NCBI GenBank assembly: GCA_018266215.1
Contig: JAFEAV010000017.1
Location: forward strand, 1 to 64,000
Source: Cyanobacteria bacterium SZAS LIN-3
GTDB lineage: Bacteria > Cyanobacteriota > Vampirovibrionia > Obscuribacterales > Obscuribacteraceae
DNA length: 64,000 nucleotides
Reading direction: 5' to 3'
The notes below the pieces were generated by a model. The model saw only the letters and a program-made list of their open reading frames with translations. It made no database searches and was not told the origin of the DNA. A program made the translations under genes and the position numbers. Below are positions 42,132-51,190 of the stretch, piece after piece (within the stretch, counting starts at the first letter, position 1; each line of letters starts with the position of its first letter).

Positions 42132-42259
42132 TATTCGCAATAAGATTCAAATATTATTGCGAATAGATTGCAATTGGCAGCAAAGAGGAGTAATCTATTC
42201 CCCGTTGTTGCGATTCATTCTCAATAACTTTCATTCCTTACTGACATTCTCGCAATAAA
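42132..42259 (+). promoter_or_regulatory. Cluster of repeated AT-rich half-sites ahead of flavodoxin (candidate Fur-like operators)
   Basis: TATTCGCAATAA (42132-42143) and TTATTGCGAATA (42154-42165) are perfect 12-base inverted arms. The core recurs as ATTCTCAATAA (42217-42227) and ATTCTCGCAATAAA (42246-42259). TGCGATT-C-ATTCTCA (42209-42223) matches 10 of 14 positions of the 7-1-7 Fur box. Flavodoxin is a classic iron-limitation gene. There is no T-run after the first dyad, so it is not a normal terminator for polA. Confidence 0.45.
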
Positions 42260-42371
42260 TACCGCCAGCGGCCCCCCTTGGGTCGAGCGGTCCCGTCGGC
42301 ATGACTTCGCCACCTCTGGTGGTGGCATCGCCATGCTCAATTTTTCAACTTACACCTGCACCGGAGGCAAT

Positions 42372-42893
42372 ATGGGCAAACTATTTTATGGCACTATGAC
42401 GGGCAACACCGCCATTGTCGCCGAGGGCATTCAGTCAGCGCTGGCCGAGCTCGTAGACGAGGCGCGCTGCATAGACCGGGCCTCGGCCGAGGACCTGAGA
42501 GCCTGCGACTTCCTCATCCTGGGCGGCTCAACCTGGGGCGACGGCGAGCTGACCGATGACTGGGTCGACTTCCTGCCTCAGCTGGACAACATTGACTTCA
42601 GCGGCAAACGCGTGGCCCTCTTTGGCCTGGGCGATCAGGTTGGCTACACCTACAACTTTGTCAGCGCCATGCGCATCCTCTACGACAAAGTTAAAGAACG
42701 TGGCGGGACAATCATCGCCGACCGCATGCCCACCGCCGGCTTTGACTTCGCCCACTCCGAATCAGTAATCGATGGTCACTTCATCGGCCTGGTACTGGAT
42801 GAGGCCAACGAGCCAGACCTGACCGCCGAGCGGATAGTCGCCTGGGCGGAGGTAGTGAGACAGCAAGTGAAAGTCCCGGCCGGAACGCTCTAA
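42372..42893 (+). CDS. Flavodoxin
   Basis: A 173-residue FMN protein of the long-chain flavodoxin type. The phosphate loop YGTMTGNTAIVAEGIQ is at the N-terminus, GGSTWGDGELTDDW is the 50s/60s isoalloxazine loop, and LFGLGDQVGYTYNFVSAM matches the 90s loop. It carries electrons in place of ferredoxin, commonly under low iron. The ATG at 42372 is preceded by GGAGG; a longer frame from 42333 adds 13 residues of leader. The leader also holds a GCCACC/GGTGGC hairpin (42309-42326). Confidence 0.93.
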   Translation: MGKLFYGTMTGNTAIVAEGIQSALAELVDEARCIDRASAEDLRACDFLILGGSTWGDGELTDDWVDFLPQLDNIDFSGKRVALFGLGDQVGYTYNFVSAMRILYDKVKERGGTIIADRMPTAGFDFAHSESVIDGHFIGLVLDEANEPDLTAERIVAWAEVVRQQVKVPAGTL

Positions 42894-42897
42894 AGCC

Positions 42898-43242
42898 ATG
42901 ACAAATCTCCACCGCTGGCTCTGTGACAAGCCGGCAGCAACGCTGGATCGCCTGGGCAGAATCAATCGTGCCGCCACCAGCTCGGCGCACATAATTCTGG
43001 CCCTCTCCTATGGCCTTACTGACCCGCACATCCGGGCCATAAATAAGATGATCGTCGCCCTGCTGCTGGCCCGCCACAAAGCGCAAAGGCGCGGCGATAC
43101 ACGCAAGGAGCAAATGATCGAGTGCAAACTTCAGGACCTGCATGAAGCGATAAACTCCGCCACCGGCACGTCAATGCCCGTGGCGGACGCAAATGCAAAA
43201 ATAGCCGCCGGCAACGCCTGCAAGAGAGCCACAAGCGTATAA
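42898..43242 (+). CDS. Small protein of unknown function coupled to flavodoxin
   Basis: A 114-residue open frame starting 4 bases after the flavodoxin stop. It is mostly helical and basic, with no membrane span or known motif (MTNLHRWLCDKPAATLDRLG at the start, QMIECKLQDLHEAINSATG later). There is no clear ribosome-binding site, but close spacing would allow translation by re-initiation. Codon use looks like that of its neighbours, and no other gene overlaps it in a better frame, so I keep it with moderate confidence. Confidence 0.5.
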   Translation: MTNLHRWLCDKPAATLDRLGRINRAATSSAHIILALSYGLTDPHIRAINKMIVALLLARHKAQRRGDTRKEQMIECKLQDLHEAINSATGTSMPVADANAKIAAGNACKRATSV

Positions 43243-43272
43243 TTGTCCGACAGCAATTAGCAGGGCGCTCTT

Positions 43273-45549
43273 TTGGCGGACAGTGACAACGACAACGATA
43301 ATCTTGCCACCAGAGCGATCCCCGGCTCCGGTCAAACAACGCAGATCCCCGGGATTTCGGGGACGAACGTCAGCTATCTGCCGGGAGACATAGTCGACAA
43401 CGCTTACCAGCTGACGAAATTACTCGGCAGCGGAGGGATGGGTGCCGTCTTCGCCTGCCGACATCTGGCCCTCAATCAAAACTACGCGCTCAAGTTGCTT
43501 TCTGCCAGGGATATGTCCGGCGAGTCCTGGTCACGCTTCCAGGTGGAGGCCAAAGCCCTGGCCCGCCTGAATCATCCGGGCATAGTCACCATTTACAACA
43601 TGGGCATAGACAAAAATCAGTGCCCCTATTATGTAATGGACCTGCTCAGCGGCGAAGGACTGAACACAATGATCGAACGCCAGGGTCCCCTGCCCTACCA
43701 GCAGGCCCTGGACATATTTATACAGGTGGCCGAAGCACTCGGTTCTGCCCATGCCCAGGGGATTGTCCACCGCGACATCAAACCCTCAAATCTGATGCTG
43801 CAAAAAGATCAGGCAAGCGGTCAGACCAGAGTTAAACTGGTTGACTTCGGCATCGCCAGAGTTTCAAAAGAAGACGGTCCCAATCAAAGTCAAACAGCTA
43901 CAGGACTGGTTTTTGGCACTCCGTTCTACATGAGCCCGGAGCAGTGCGACGGCGCCCGGGTGGATGGGCGCAGCGATATTTATTCAATCGGTTGCGCCCT
44001 GTTTGAGACACTCACAGGCAGGCCACCCTTTGTCGGAGAAAGCGCGGTGCAGACTCTAATGCTGCATCAGAACAAACCGGCGCCAACTCTCAAAAGTCGC
44101 GCTCGTGATCTGGAATTCCCCGAAGCTCTGGAATTCGCCGTACAAAAAATGCTCAAGAAGAGGGCCGCCGAACGATACCAGGACATGTCTCAACTGAAGC
44201 ATGATCTGGAGCGCATCCGACAGGGTAAGCCGATTCTGGCACAGGGACTGACCGGAGCCTCAGAAGAAGCGCCCATAAAAATCAATGTGCCGGAGCGGCA
44301 GGCAAATGTGCAGCCAACCGCAGGTGGTATCACCACACCAATAAAACTGGTCATCGCCGGTGGTCTCCTGGTAGTGCTGGCAGCAGGCACCATCATCACC
44401 ATCGCCCTGACAAACAAGCCGCCAAAAAAAATTGTCACCACTGCTGCCGGCAGCAAATCAGCCCCTTATGTGGCCTCCTCCCCAGCCAGCAATTTTGCGG
44501 GCGACACTCTGGACTGGATCAACGACGATAAATCAGAGAAGAAGGAAGAGGAGGATGAGCGCTCCTATTTCGGCATACCGGTGGAAGAGCTGCGGGGCTA
44601 CGGTGCCACCGAAGCGGAACTGAAAGAAATGGACACAAGCAAGCTGGCACCTTTTAAACACTCTCTGGTACAGGCAAAACGCAAATTAGAGACATTTTTT
44701 GCGGGGACGACGCTCCAGGCAAAGTTCAAAGAAGGAAACGTCTTTCACTTCCCCAGAGATGTCAGCCTCGGTGATATCACCATCGGTGACGCACCACCGC
44801 GTCAGGCCACAGGCGACATCCCGGTCCCGGCAGGGGCACGCACCTGCCTCTATCTGGCCACACCAACCAAGGGCTTAAGCAGACTGCTAAGTAACTTCGG
44901 CCCCGATGATCTCAACGGTATAGCCATACTCTTCGATGCCTCCGATTTTGCCATCGGCAACCTCACTACCTGGAAAAAACTGGACGACCTCTGGTTTTTC
45001 AATCCACTCATGAAAATGCTGCCCACTGATGTGGAAAGCATGGATGAAGCTGATTTTAGCGACAATTACCTGTACAAACTGGAGCAGTTAAAGCATCTAA
45101 AATCACTGGGATTGAGCAAACCGGTTTCGGGTGCAAAAATTGTCGGCATGCCCCTGCTGCGACGTCTGGAATGTCTGCGCATCAAACGCATATACGAGCC
45201 CGAAGCACTGTACAAGGAGTTGCACCGCTTTGATAATCTAAAGGAACTCTGGATCATGCACCAGGACACTACCGACGGTCAGCTGCGTTACTTTGCCGCC
45301 ATGAAAAATCTGCAGCGCCTGACCATCAAACGCAGCCACCTTACATTCGCCGCCGCCAGTTCTTTTAAACAGATGCCCGCTCTAAAATATCTCTGCCTGG
45401 ATCGCAATGACTGGACCGCAGGACAAAAGGCCCAACTAAAAAAGATGCTGCCACACTGCCGGATAGTCTTTGAAAACGTTATCGATCGCCGATACTGGGA
45501 AATGTTTCCCCCAGGGTCCGCCTCAGCAGGGAAAGTGACAAGCCATTGA
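43273..45549 (+). CDS. Membrane Ser/Thr protein kinase with leucine-rich-like C-terminal region (first of tandem pair)
   Basis: A 758-residue PknB-type kinase. After a 35-residue tail comes the kinase domain (about 40-315): GSGGMGAVF, Lys in YALKLL, HRDIKPSN (Asp168), DFG (Asp191), and SPEQCDG, all intact, so it should be active. One membrane span (about 357-380) leads to a roughly 375-residue C-terminal part outside the cell membrane. That part has a beta-rich piece (HFPRDVSLGDITIGDAPP) and leucine-rich-like repeats (LKHLKSLGLSKPV, LRRLECLRIKRIY, LQRLTIKRSHL, LKYLCLDRNDW). TTG start after AGGG. The next kinase gene overlaps by 4 bases. Confidence 0.93.
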   Translation: MADSDNDNDNLATRAIPGSGQTTQIPGISGTNVSYLPGDIVDNAYQLTKLLGSGGMGAVFACRHLALNQNYALKLLSARDMSGESWSRFQVEAKALARLNHPGIVTIYNMGIDKNQCPYYVMDLLSGEGLNTMIERQGPLPYQQALDIFIQVAEALGSAHAQGIVHRDIKPSNLMLQKDQASGQTRVKLVDFGIARVSKEDGPNQSQTATGLVFGTPFYMSPEQCDGARVDGRSDIYSIGCALFETLTGRPPFVGESAVQTLMLHQNKPAPTLKSRARDLEFPEALEFAVQKMLKKRAAERYQDMSQLKHDLERIRQGKPILAQGLTGASEEAPIKINVPERQANVQPTAGGITTPIKLVIAGGLLVVLAAGTIITIALTNKPPKKIVTTAAGSKSAPYVASSPASNFAGDTLDWINDDKSEKKEEEDERSYFGIPVEELRGYGATEAELKEMDTSKLAPFKHSLVQAKRKLETFFAGTTLQAKFKEGNVFHFPRDVSLGDITIGDAPPRQATGDIPVPAGARTCLYLATPTKGLSRLLSNFGPDDLNGIAILFDASDFAIGNLTTWKKLDDLWFFNPLMKMLPTDVESMDEADFSDNYLYKLEQLKHLKSLGLSKPVSGAKIVGMPLLRRLECLRIKRIYEPEALYKELHRFDNLKELWIMHQDTTDGQLRYFAAMKNLQRLTIKRSHLTFAAASSFKQMPALKYLCLDRNDWTAGQKAQLKKMLPHCRIVFENVIDRRYWEMFPPGSASAGKVTSH

Positions 45550-47714
45550 AAGAGAACGACTACACTATCGATTCGAGGGCAGGGCTCCAGCAAACCACGC
45601 TTATCAGCGGTATTTCCGGCATAAGCCGGTCATATTTACCCGGGGACATTGTCGACAACGCCTACCAGCTAACTCAATTACTCGGCCGTGGCGGCATGGG
45701 CGCAGTATTCTCTTGTGTCCACCTGAGCCTGCAAAAAAATTATGCTCTCAAATTACTTGCCGCAGACAACTTGAGCAATGAGGTCTGGTCTCGCTTCCAG
45801 CTTGAAGCCAAGGCCCTGGCCAAACTGAACCATCCGGGCATCGTCAGCATCCACAATATGGGCATAGACAAAAATCAGTGCCCGTACTACGTAATGGACC
45901 TTTTGATCGGCAATACACTGGATCAATTGATACACAAACAGGGCCGCCTGCAGGTTGACCAGGTCCTCGACATCTTCATACAAGTGGCCGATGCTCTCGC
46001 CTCCGCGCACAGCCAGGGCATTATTCACCGCGATATCAAACCATCCAATCTGATGCTTATTCTGGAGACGGGGAAAAAACTCCCTACGGTAAAAATCGTC
46101 GACTTCGGCATCGCCCGCGTGCAAAAGCAGGATCTGCCCGGCCAGAGCCAGACGGCTACAGGCCTGGTTTTCGGCACGCCCTTCTATATGAGTCCCGAAC
46201 AATGCGACGGGGCCAGGGTAGACGAGCGCTCCGACATTTACTCTTTTGGTTGCGCCATTTTTGAAGCTCTTACAGGTAAGCCGCCTTTTGTCGGTGAAAC
46301 GCCCTTCCAAACTTTTATGATGCATCAAACTCAAGCCCCGCCAACTCTGGCAAAAGTGGCAGGCGGAGCGACTTTCCCTGAAGCACTGGAAGCAGCCGTA
46401 CAAAAAATGCTGCAAAAGAACAGGGCCGACCGCTATCAAGCAATGAGTCAGATCAAGCATGACCTGGAACGAATAAAATCAGGGAAATTGATCAGAGCCC
46501 AGGAAACAGTGGCGGTGGTCCCGGAGGTCGAGAACTCGGTCGAAGCGCCCAGCGGCCAGGGCGGCGGTCAACTGAAAGTCCTGGCTATCGTGGCCGGTTT
46601 ACTTGTCTTCAGCGTGGCAGGACTGGGCTGCTGGTTAATATTCAAACCACCCGCGGCAACCGAGAAAATCGCCGCCACCACAACCGTTACTCCTCCGGTG
46701 CAAACAGCCGCCGGATCATCGTTTGGTGAGCGTGATAGTGATAACGAGAGCGAGAGCGTTGGCCTGCCGATGGAGGTACTGCATCGCATGGGGGCCTCGC
46801 AAAAAGAAATAGACTCCATTGGTATCTACGATTCGCTGCGGATAACCACCGACTCCATGGAATACAAAAAGCGGATGAAGGGCCACATTAGCGATCCAGT
46901 ATGGATGGCCAGCAAATTTAAATCCCGGGGCGCTTTCCATTTCCCGACCGACCTCGTCATGGGACATATAAGCATTAACGGCAAACCACCGGTGCAAGCG
47001 GTCGGAGATATCCCGGTCAGCGACGGGGACAAAGTACGACTCCTTCTCCTCACCCCTAACAAGCCATCGGTCGAAATCCTGGATAAATTCTATCCCGATG
47101 ATCTAATCGGTGTAGAGGTGCTGTTCGATGACAGCAGCCGGGCCATCGATAAACTTTCAAAATGGACACGCCTGGAAGAATTCAGCTGCTTCAATACGAT
47201 CATAAAAGCTCTTCCTGACCGCACAGAAAACTGGGATGAATCATCACTTCAGCCCAGAGACCTAATTAAAATCGACTCCATGAAAAACCTCAAGGTCCTT
47301 GGCTTATGCGGGCCTCTGAGCGCTCGTTCCATCGTGCACATGACGAGCCTGAGGAGAATTCACAGCCTGAGAGTGAAGCGGATATACGACATTGCCGTAT
47401 TGCTCCAGGCATTGAAAGACTACGACAATATAGATGAGCTGTGGCTTGTGCACCAGGAAACCACGGATAAGCAACTGGCCTATCTAGTTCAGATGAAAAA
47501 TCTGAAGCGCCTGGTCATCCGCCGCAGCTTGCTGACACCAGGCTGCATCCGATATTTCAAAGCAATGCCCGCTCTGAAATATCTGCGCCTCGATCGCAAT
47601 GACTGGACAGCGGCACAAAAAGCTGATTTCAAAAAGCAACTGCCACACATTACAGTCGAATTTGAACCGGTAATAGATAAGACCTACTGGCAGATGATAC
47701 CCAACAGCAAGTAA
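45546..47714 (+). CDS. Membrane Ser/Thr protein kinase with leucine-rich-like C-terminal region (second of tandem pair)
   Basis: A 722-residue paralogue of the preceding kinase over its whole length. The kinase domain is intact (GRGGMGAVF, HRDIKPSN with Asp163, DFG, SPEQCDG), the membrane span is about 343-366, and the external part again has HFPTDLVMGHISINGKPP and leucine-rich-like motifs (MKNLKVLGLCGPL, LKRLVIRRSLL, LKYLRLDRNDWTAAQKA). Its TTG overlaps the previous stop as TTGA, so the two are co-translated. The external halves are more diverged than the kinase halves, which suggests different ligands or a heterodimer. Confidence 0.93.
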   Translation: MKENDYTIDSRAGLQQTTLISGISGISRSYLPGDIVDNAYQLTQLLGRGGMGAVFSCVHLSLQKNYALKLLAADNLSNEVWSRFQLEAKALAKLNHPGIVSIHNMGIDKNQCPYYVMDLLIGNTLDQLIHKQGRLQVDQVLDIFIQVADALASAHSQGIIHRDIKPSNLMLILETGKKLPTVKIVDFGIARVQKQDLPGQSQTATGLVFGTPFYMSPEQCDGARVDERSDIYSFGCAIFEALTGKPPFVGETPFQTFMMHQTQAPPTLAKVAGGATFPEALEAAVQKMLQKNRADRYQAMSQIKHDLERIKSGKLIRAQETVAVVPEVENSVEAPSGQGGGQLKVLAIVAGLLVFSVAGLGCWLIFKPPAATEKIAATTTVTPPVQTAAGSSFGERDSDNESESVGLPMEVLHRMGASQKEIDSIGIYDSLRITTDSMEYKKRMKGHISDPVWMASKFKSRGAFHFPTDLVMGHISINGKPPVQAVGDIPVSDGDKVRLLLLTPNKPSVEILDKFYPDDLIGVEVLFDDSSRAIDKLSKWTRLEEFSCFNTIIKALPDRTENWDESSLQPRDLIKIDSMKNLKVLGLCGPLSARSIVHMTSLRRIHSLRVKRIYDIAVLLQALKDYDNIDELWLVHQETTDKQLAYLVQMKNLKRLVIRRSLLTPGCIRYFKAMPALKYLRLDRNDWTAAQKADFKKQLPHITVEFEPVIDKTYWQMIPNSK

Positions 47715-47807
47715 CGGTGCCCCGGTCCAGACGGAGCTATCCAAAATCAGGGGCGACCTGCTAACCTACTGATGGTGACCCGAAGATACTGCACCAGGGC
47801 TCAAGCA

Positions 47808-48848
47808 ATGAACGCGCCTCGCCGTCAAGCCTTTGTTATGACTATCTCCTGTCTGCTTGCGGCATTGATGCCCCAGACCTGGAGCCCCCTGACGCAGCCG
47901 GCATCGGCACAGGAAAACTGCGGTCCGAAGCCGGTGACCGTCTGCGATGTATTCATGTGGGACAACCAGCTGGTGGCAAAATACGCCGATGTTTTCTATC
48001 GTCTTGACACAGCTAAAGGCACTTCGCAAAAAATGGATCTGCCCCTTTTCCCTGTAATTCTTGCCCTGGGGCGCTGGGAAGACAGGCCACTGGCCATGGG
48101 CAAAGAAGGCGATCGCTTCAAAGTATTTGACCGGCGCGGCGATAAGTGGCACGAATTGATTTTGCCCCAGCGAGCCCATGCCATGGGCGACAAAGTACGC
48201 CTCTGCGCCTATAAGAAGGCCTTCGTCATCGTCGGCGAAAATTCCGCCTTCCGCCGCGAGGACAATAGCTGGCAGGAGATAAATTATCATCGCATGCCCG
48301 ACGGGCTCTACGACAAGGTAAAAAACTGCCAGGCGCGCCATTACTATGCCCTGACCGATGACGTTATCTGGCGTGCCTACGGCAACAGCGAAAAAGGCGG
48401 CCTGTGCAAGATCTCGCTGAGCGACGGCAACTGGAGCGATGTGCCCCTTGATGGTCCTCTGGCGACGCTGCCGGTAACCGGTTTGAAGTACAGCAGCGAC
48501 GGCAAACTATTTCTATCCCAGGGCTCAAAAGGTCCTGCCGGGACGCCGGGCCAGGGCATCGTGCGCTGCCTGGAAAACGGCACCTGGAAAACCGTGACCA
48601 CACTCAATTCATCCATTCAGGCCATCAGCTTTGACAGAGACGACAATCTCTATCTCGCCACCGCAGACGCAGGGATTCTCTGCCGCAGCAAAAGCGGTCA
48701 GGTGAAAAAGCTGACAGGCACGGCCAATTGGCCAAAAAATCTTATACCGGTTACGGTTTTGAAGATGAACGATGTGATTATTGCCGGCACCGACAAAGGC
48801 AATGTAGTAGTAGAGAACAGCAATAGCTCTAAAGTAATTCCGCTTTAA
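47808..48848 (+). CDS. Secreted beta-propeller-like protein of unknown function
   Basis: A 346-residue exported protein; the signal peptide ends near QPASAQENCG. The mature part is beta-rich with repeated four-stranded blades in which a Trp or Tyr follows a turn (for example WDNQLVAKYADVFYRLD, RFKVFDRRGDKWHEL, ISFDRDDNLYLATADAG and VLKMNDVIIAGTDKGN), in the style of kelch or two-component-type propellers. The ATG at 47808 has AGGG 8 bases upstream; an ATG at 47772 is weaker. It follows the kinase pair on the same strand by 93 bases and may be a ligand or partner for their external domains. No catalytic motif seen. Confidence 0.82.
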   Translation: MNAPRRQAFVMTISCLLAALMPQTWSPLTQPASAQENCGPKPVTVCDVFMWDNQLVAKYADVFYRLDTAKGTSQKMDLPLFPVILALGRWEDRPLAMGKEGDRFKVFDRRGDKWHELILPQRAHAMGDKVRLCAYKKAFVIVGENSAFRREDNSWQEINYHRMPDGLYDKVKNCQARHYYALTDDVIWRAYGNSEKGGLCKISLSDGNWSDVPLDGPLATLPVTGLKYSSDGKLFLSQGSKGPAGTPGQGIVRCLENGTWKTVTTLNSSIQAISFDRDDNLYLATADAGILCRSKSGQVKKLTGTANWPKNLIPVTVLKMNDVIIAGTDKGNVVVENSNSSKVIPL

Positions 48849-48858
48849 CAAGCTGCCG

Positions 48859-49647
48859 CTATTTACTGCCGAACTTGCCGCCCAGGTTCAAATCATCGAC
48901 CAGCGACTCAGCCTGTTTCTTTTGTGCCTTGGAAGTATAAATGTCATCTCCGCTGCCGACCCTCAAGCCCCGCGGGCACTCAAAGTCGGCCGGGTGATAA
49001 GGCAGTTTCTTGACCTCAGTGGTAACGACCATGTCTTTAGCGCCTGTATCTGACCTTAGCGCGCTTTCTCCCCAGGAGCTCATGGCCATCGAATGGGCAC
49101 GGTTCCTGGGCAAATTTTCAAAGCGGGTGCGATACACCACACCGCGAGCAGGTGTCATACGGTAGTAAGCGTAGAGTAAATCACTGACCTGCGGTGATAC
49201 CGCCGGCGACTCCACCGTATAAAGGTCATGAAGGGTTCCGTCTTCTTGCTGGTCACGATAGCGCACAATCTCCAGGCCGTCTTTTTTAGTGGTGCCCAGC
49301 TTGATGGAACGCTTTCTGGCCAGGTCGGCAAGGCGGGGCTGATAGGGATAGGTGATAAAAAACTCGCGCAGGGTACAGACCCGGTACACCCTATCATCCA
49401 ACCTGTAAGCATAAAGACGCCAGTCCGGGGCGTGGGTAACCAGCGCATACCCCTGGGTTTCGCACACTATTTTGATCGCGTTTGGCGTCCAGTAGATCTT
49501 ATGCAAACCACTGAGGGCCTGCTTCTGCACAAAGAGCCACTCACAAGTTTCGGCAGCGAAAGCAGAGGGGGCTCCGGCTCCGCACAAAACAATGGCCAGG
49601 ACCGTGGCCGGCAGCGAAAAGCGAGAGAAGCGCCTAATTTTCAGCAT
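48859..49647 (-). CDS. Secreted protein, same family as 18921-19955
   Basis: A 262-residue exported protein; the signal peptide ends near SAFAAETCEW. The second ATG (49647) is preferred because the G-run upstream touches the first. The N-terminal half carries the pattern W-x-F-V-Q, Y-W-T-P-N, GYALVTHAPDWRLYAY, LREF, which parallels GYNIVLCAPDWNVCIY in the protein at 18921; lengths and order also agree. The Gln-rich tail of that protein is absent here. A C-terminal QKKQAESLVDDLNLGG ends it. Function unknown; it is convergent with the propeller gene. Confidence 0.82.
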   Translation of the reverse strand: MLKIRRFSRFSLPATVLAIVLCGAGAPSAFAAETCEWLFVQKQALSGLHKIYWTPNAIKIVCETQGYALVTHAPDWRLYAYRLDDRVYRVCTLREFFITYPYQPRLADLARKRSIKLGTTKKDGLEIVRYRDQQEDGTLHDLYTVESPAVSPQVSDLLYAYYRMTPARGVVYRTRFENLPRNRAHSMAMSSWGESALRSDTGAKDMVVTTEVKKLPYHPADFECPRGLRVGSGDDIYTSKAQKKQAESLVDDLNLGGKFGSK

Positions 49648-49679
49648 ACGCATGCCCCCCGGGGCGGACGGCGAATGAC

Positions 49680-51098
49680 TTACGACGTATGCGTGGCTTC
49701 AGGCTCAGTCTGTGGAGCAATCGCCGCTGCGTTCGCTTTGCCCAGACGGCTGTGCTTATAGCCATAGAGGAAATAAATCACCAGTCCGACCGGCAGAGTA
49801 ATTGAATAAACGTGCAAAACCATGGGGTTGAGGAAACAGATCAACACTATGCAGGAGACACCACCGACGATGGCGATGACGGGATTGACCAGCTTCAAAC
49901 GGAGAGCGCCGTAGCAGACAAAAACGAAGGCCACCAGGGTACCCAGAACCATCATGTCGGCGATTTCACCGAAAGGCACAAGGCCGGCAATCGAGCCGAC
50001 GATTATGCCGTTGAGAACTATGCCCCAGACGGGATTGCCCTTGTTGACCTTTTGAAAAACCGGAGGCAGCAGTCCGTCTTCAGACATATTTTTGAAGATG
50101 CGCGGTCCGCCCATACAAAATACGAGCAGTACGTTGAAGATACCGAGAACGGCACCGAAAGAAATGAACTTGGCGGTCCAGCCTTCACCGGCATTGGCAA
50201 GAAGTTTCGCCAGAGGAGCCGCCGCTTCGGAGCCGACAAAGAGCTGGTTGGGTTCACCGTTGATGAAGCAGGGCGCCAGGCCTGTAGCCACAGCCATAAC
50301 AGTGACATAGAGAAATGCGACGATACCGACGCACCAGTATGTCGCCAGTCTCGTATCCTTCAAACTTTTTGATTCTCGGGCAAACGTATAAAGAGCATCG
50401 AAGCCGACATAGGGGAAAACCGCTGTGGCAGCGCCTTGCAACACACCTGTAAAACCAAGCGGCATAAAGTTGCCCCAGTTGGCAGGATTGACGTGACGGA
50501 AACCAACGGCAAGGAAAGTAACCAACAATGTCAGTTTGAGCAAGACCAGTAAAAAGTTGAGCTTGGCTGATTTGCTCACGCCGCCCAGAATTAGAATGGT
50601 GCAAACCACGGCGATGACACCGACGGCAATGATGTTGAGACCGGGGTGGAAAACGTGATCCTTTACATAGGGTCCGGCGAAAAATCCAGTCACAGTCAGA
50701 CCGGTGGCATTTTTCAAATATTCGCCCCAGGCGATGGAAACGGCCGAAGCCCCGAAGCTGTATTCAAGAAACAGGCCAAAAGCCACAATCCAGGCGAAGA
50801 GTTCACCCATGGAGTGATAAACGTAACTGTAGGCCGAGACGCCATTTGGTACCCGGATGGAAAATTTCTCGTAGCAAAAAGCCACCAGCATAATGACAAA
50901 GCCGGTGATGATGAAAGACAAAATACCGGCCGGACCGGCTTTACCGGCGATTATCCCGGGCATGGCAAAAATGCCGGCCCCGATGGTGGCACCGATGCCC
51001 AGCGCCGTGAGCATGATCCATCCAAGATGCTTGGGTGTGTCTTCGCCGCCCCCCAGTCCTTCAGGTGTTTTTCTCATTAGCGATGTCAGTAGGGACAT
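49680..51098 (-). CDS. APC-family amino acid permease
   Basis: A 472-residue transporter with about 12-14 membrane segments. The N-terminal helix has the APC substrate-site motif GIGATIGAGIFAMPGIIAGKAGPA, followed by NGVSAYSYVYHSMGE and YVGFDALYTFARESKSLKDTRLA. The long form with two extra helices at the end resembles cationic amino-acid transporters (CAT type), but substrate is not certain. AGGA lies 7 bases before the ATG. Divergent from the hydroxyacyl-CoA dehydrogenase gene across 92 bases. Confidence 0.93.
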   Translation of the reverse strand: MSLLTSLMRKTPEGLGGGEDTPKHLGWIMLTALGIGATIGAGIFAMPGIIAGKAGPAGILSFIITGFVIMLVAFCYEKFSIRVPNGVSAYSYVYHSMGELFAWIVAFGLFLEYSFGASAVSIAWGEYLKNATGLTVTGFFAGPYVKDHVFHPGLNIIAVGVIAVVCTILILGGVSKSAKLNFLLVLLKLTLLVTFLAVGFRHVNPANWGNFMPLGFTGVLQGAATAVFPYVGFDALYTFARESKSLKDTRLATYWCVGIVAFLYVTVMAVATGLAPCFINGEPNQLFVGSEAAAPLAKLLANAGEGWTAKFISFGAVLGIFNVLLVFCMGGPRIFKNMSEDGLLPPVFQKVNKGNPVWGIVLNGIIVGSIAGLVPFGEIADMMVLGTLVAFVFVCYGALRLKLVNPVIAIVGGVSCIVLICFLNPMVLHVYSITLPVGLVIYFLYGYKHSRLGKANAAAIAPQTEPEATHTS

Positions 51099-51190
51099 AA
51101 ACTAATCCTTTGTTGTGGCTGGGGGCTTGGAAAACTAAAGATGCTAGCATAGCGGCTTGGTCAGTGTAACTAAACAATAGAGGGCTTTGT

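Noticed and set aside
42132..42165. Perfect 12-base inverted repeat after polA as an intrinsic terminator
   Set aside because: The stem is AT-rich and no T-run follows; its half-sites recur downstream, so an operator fits better.
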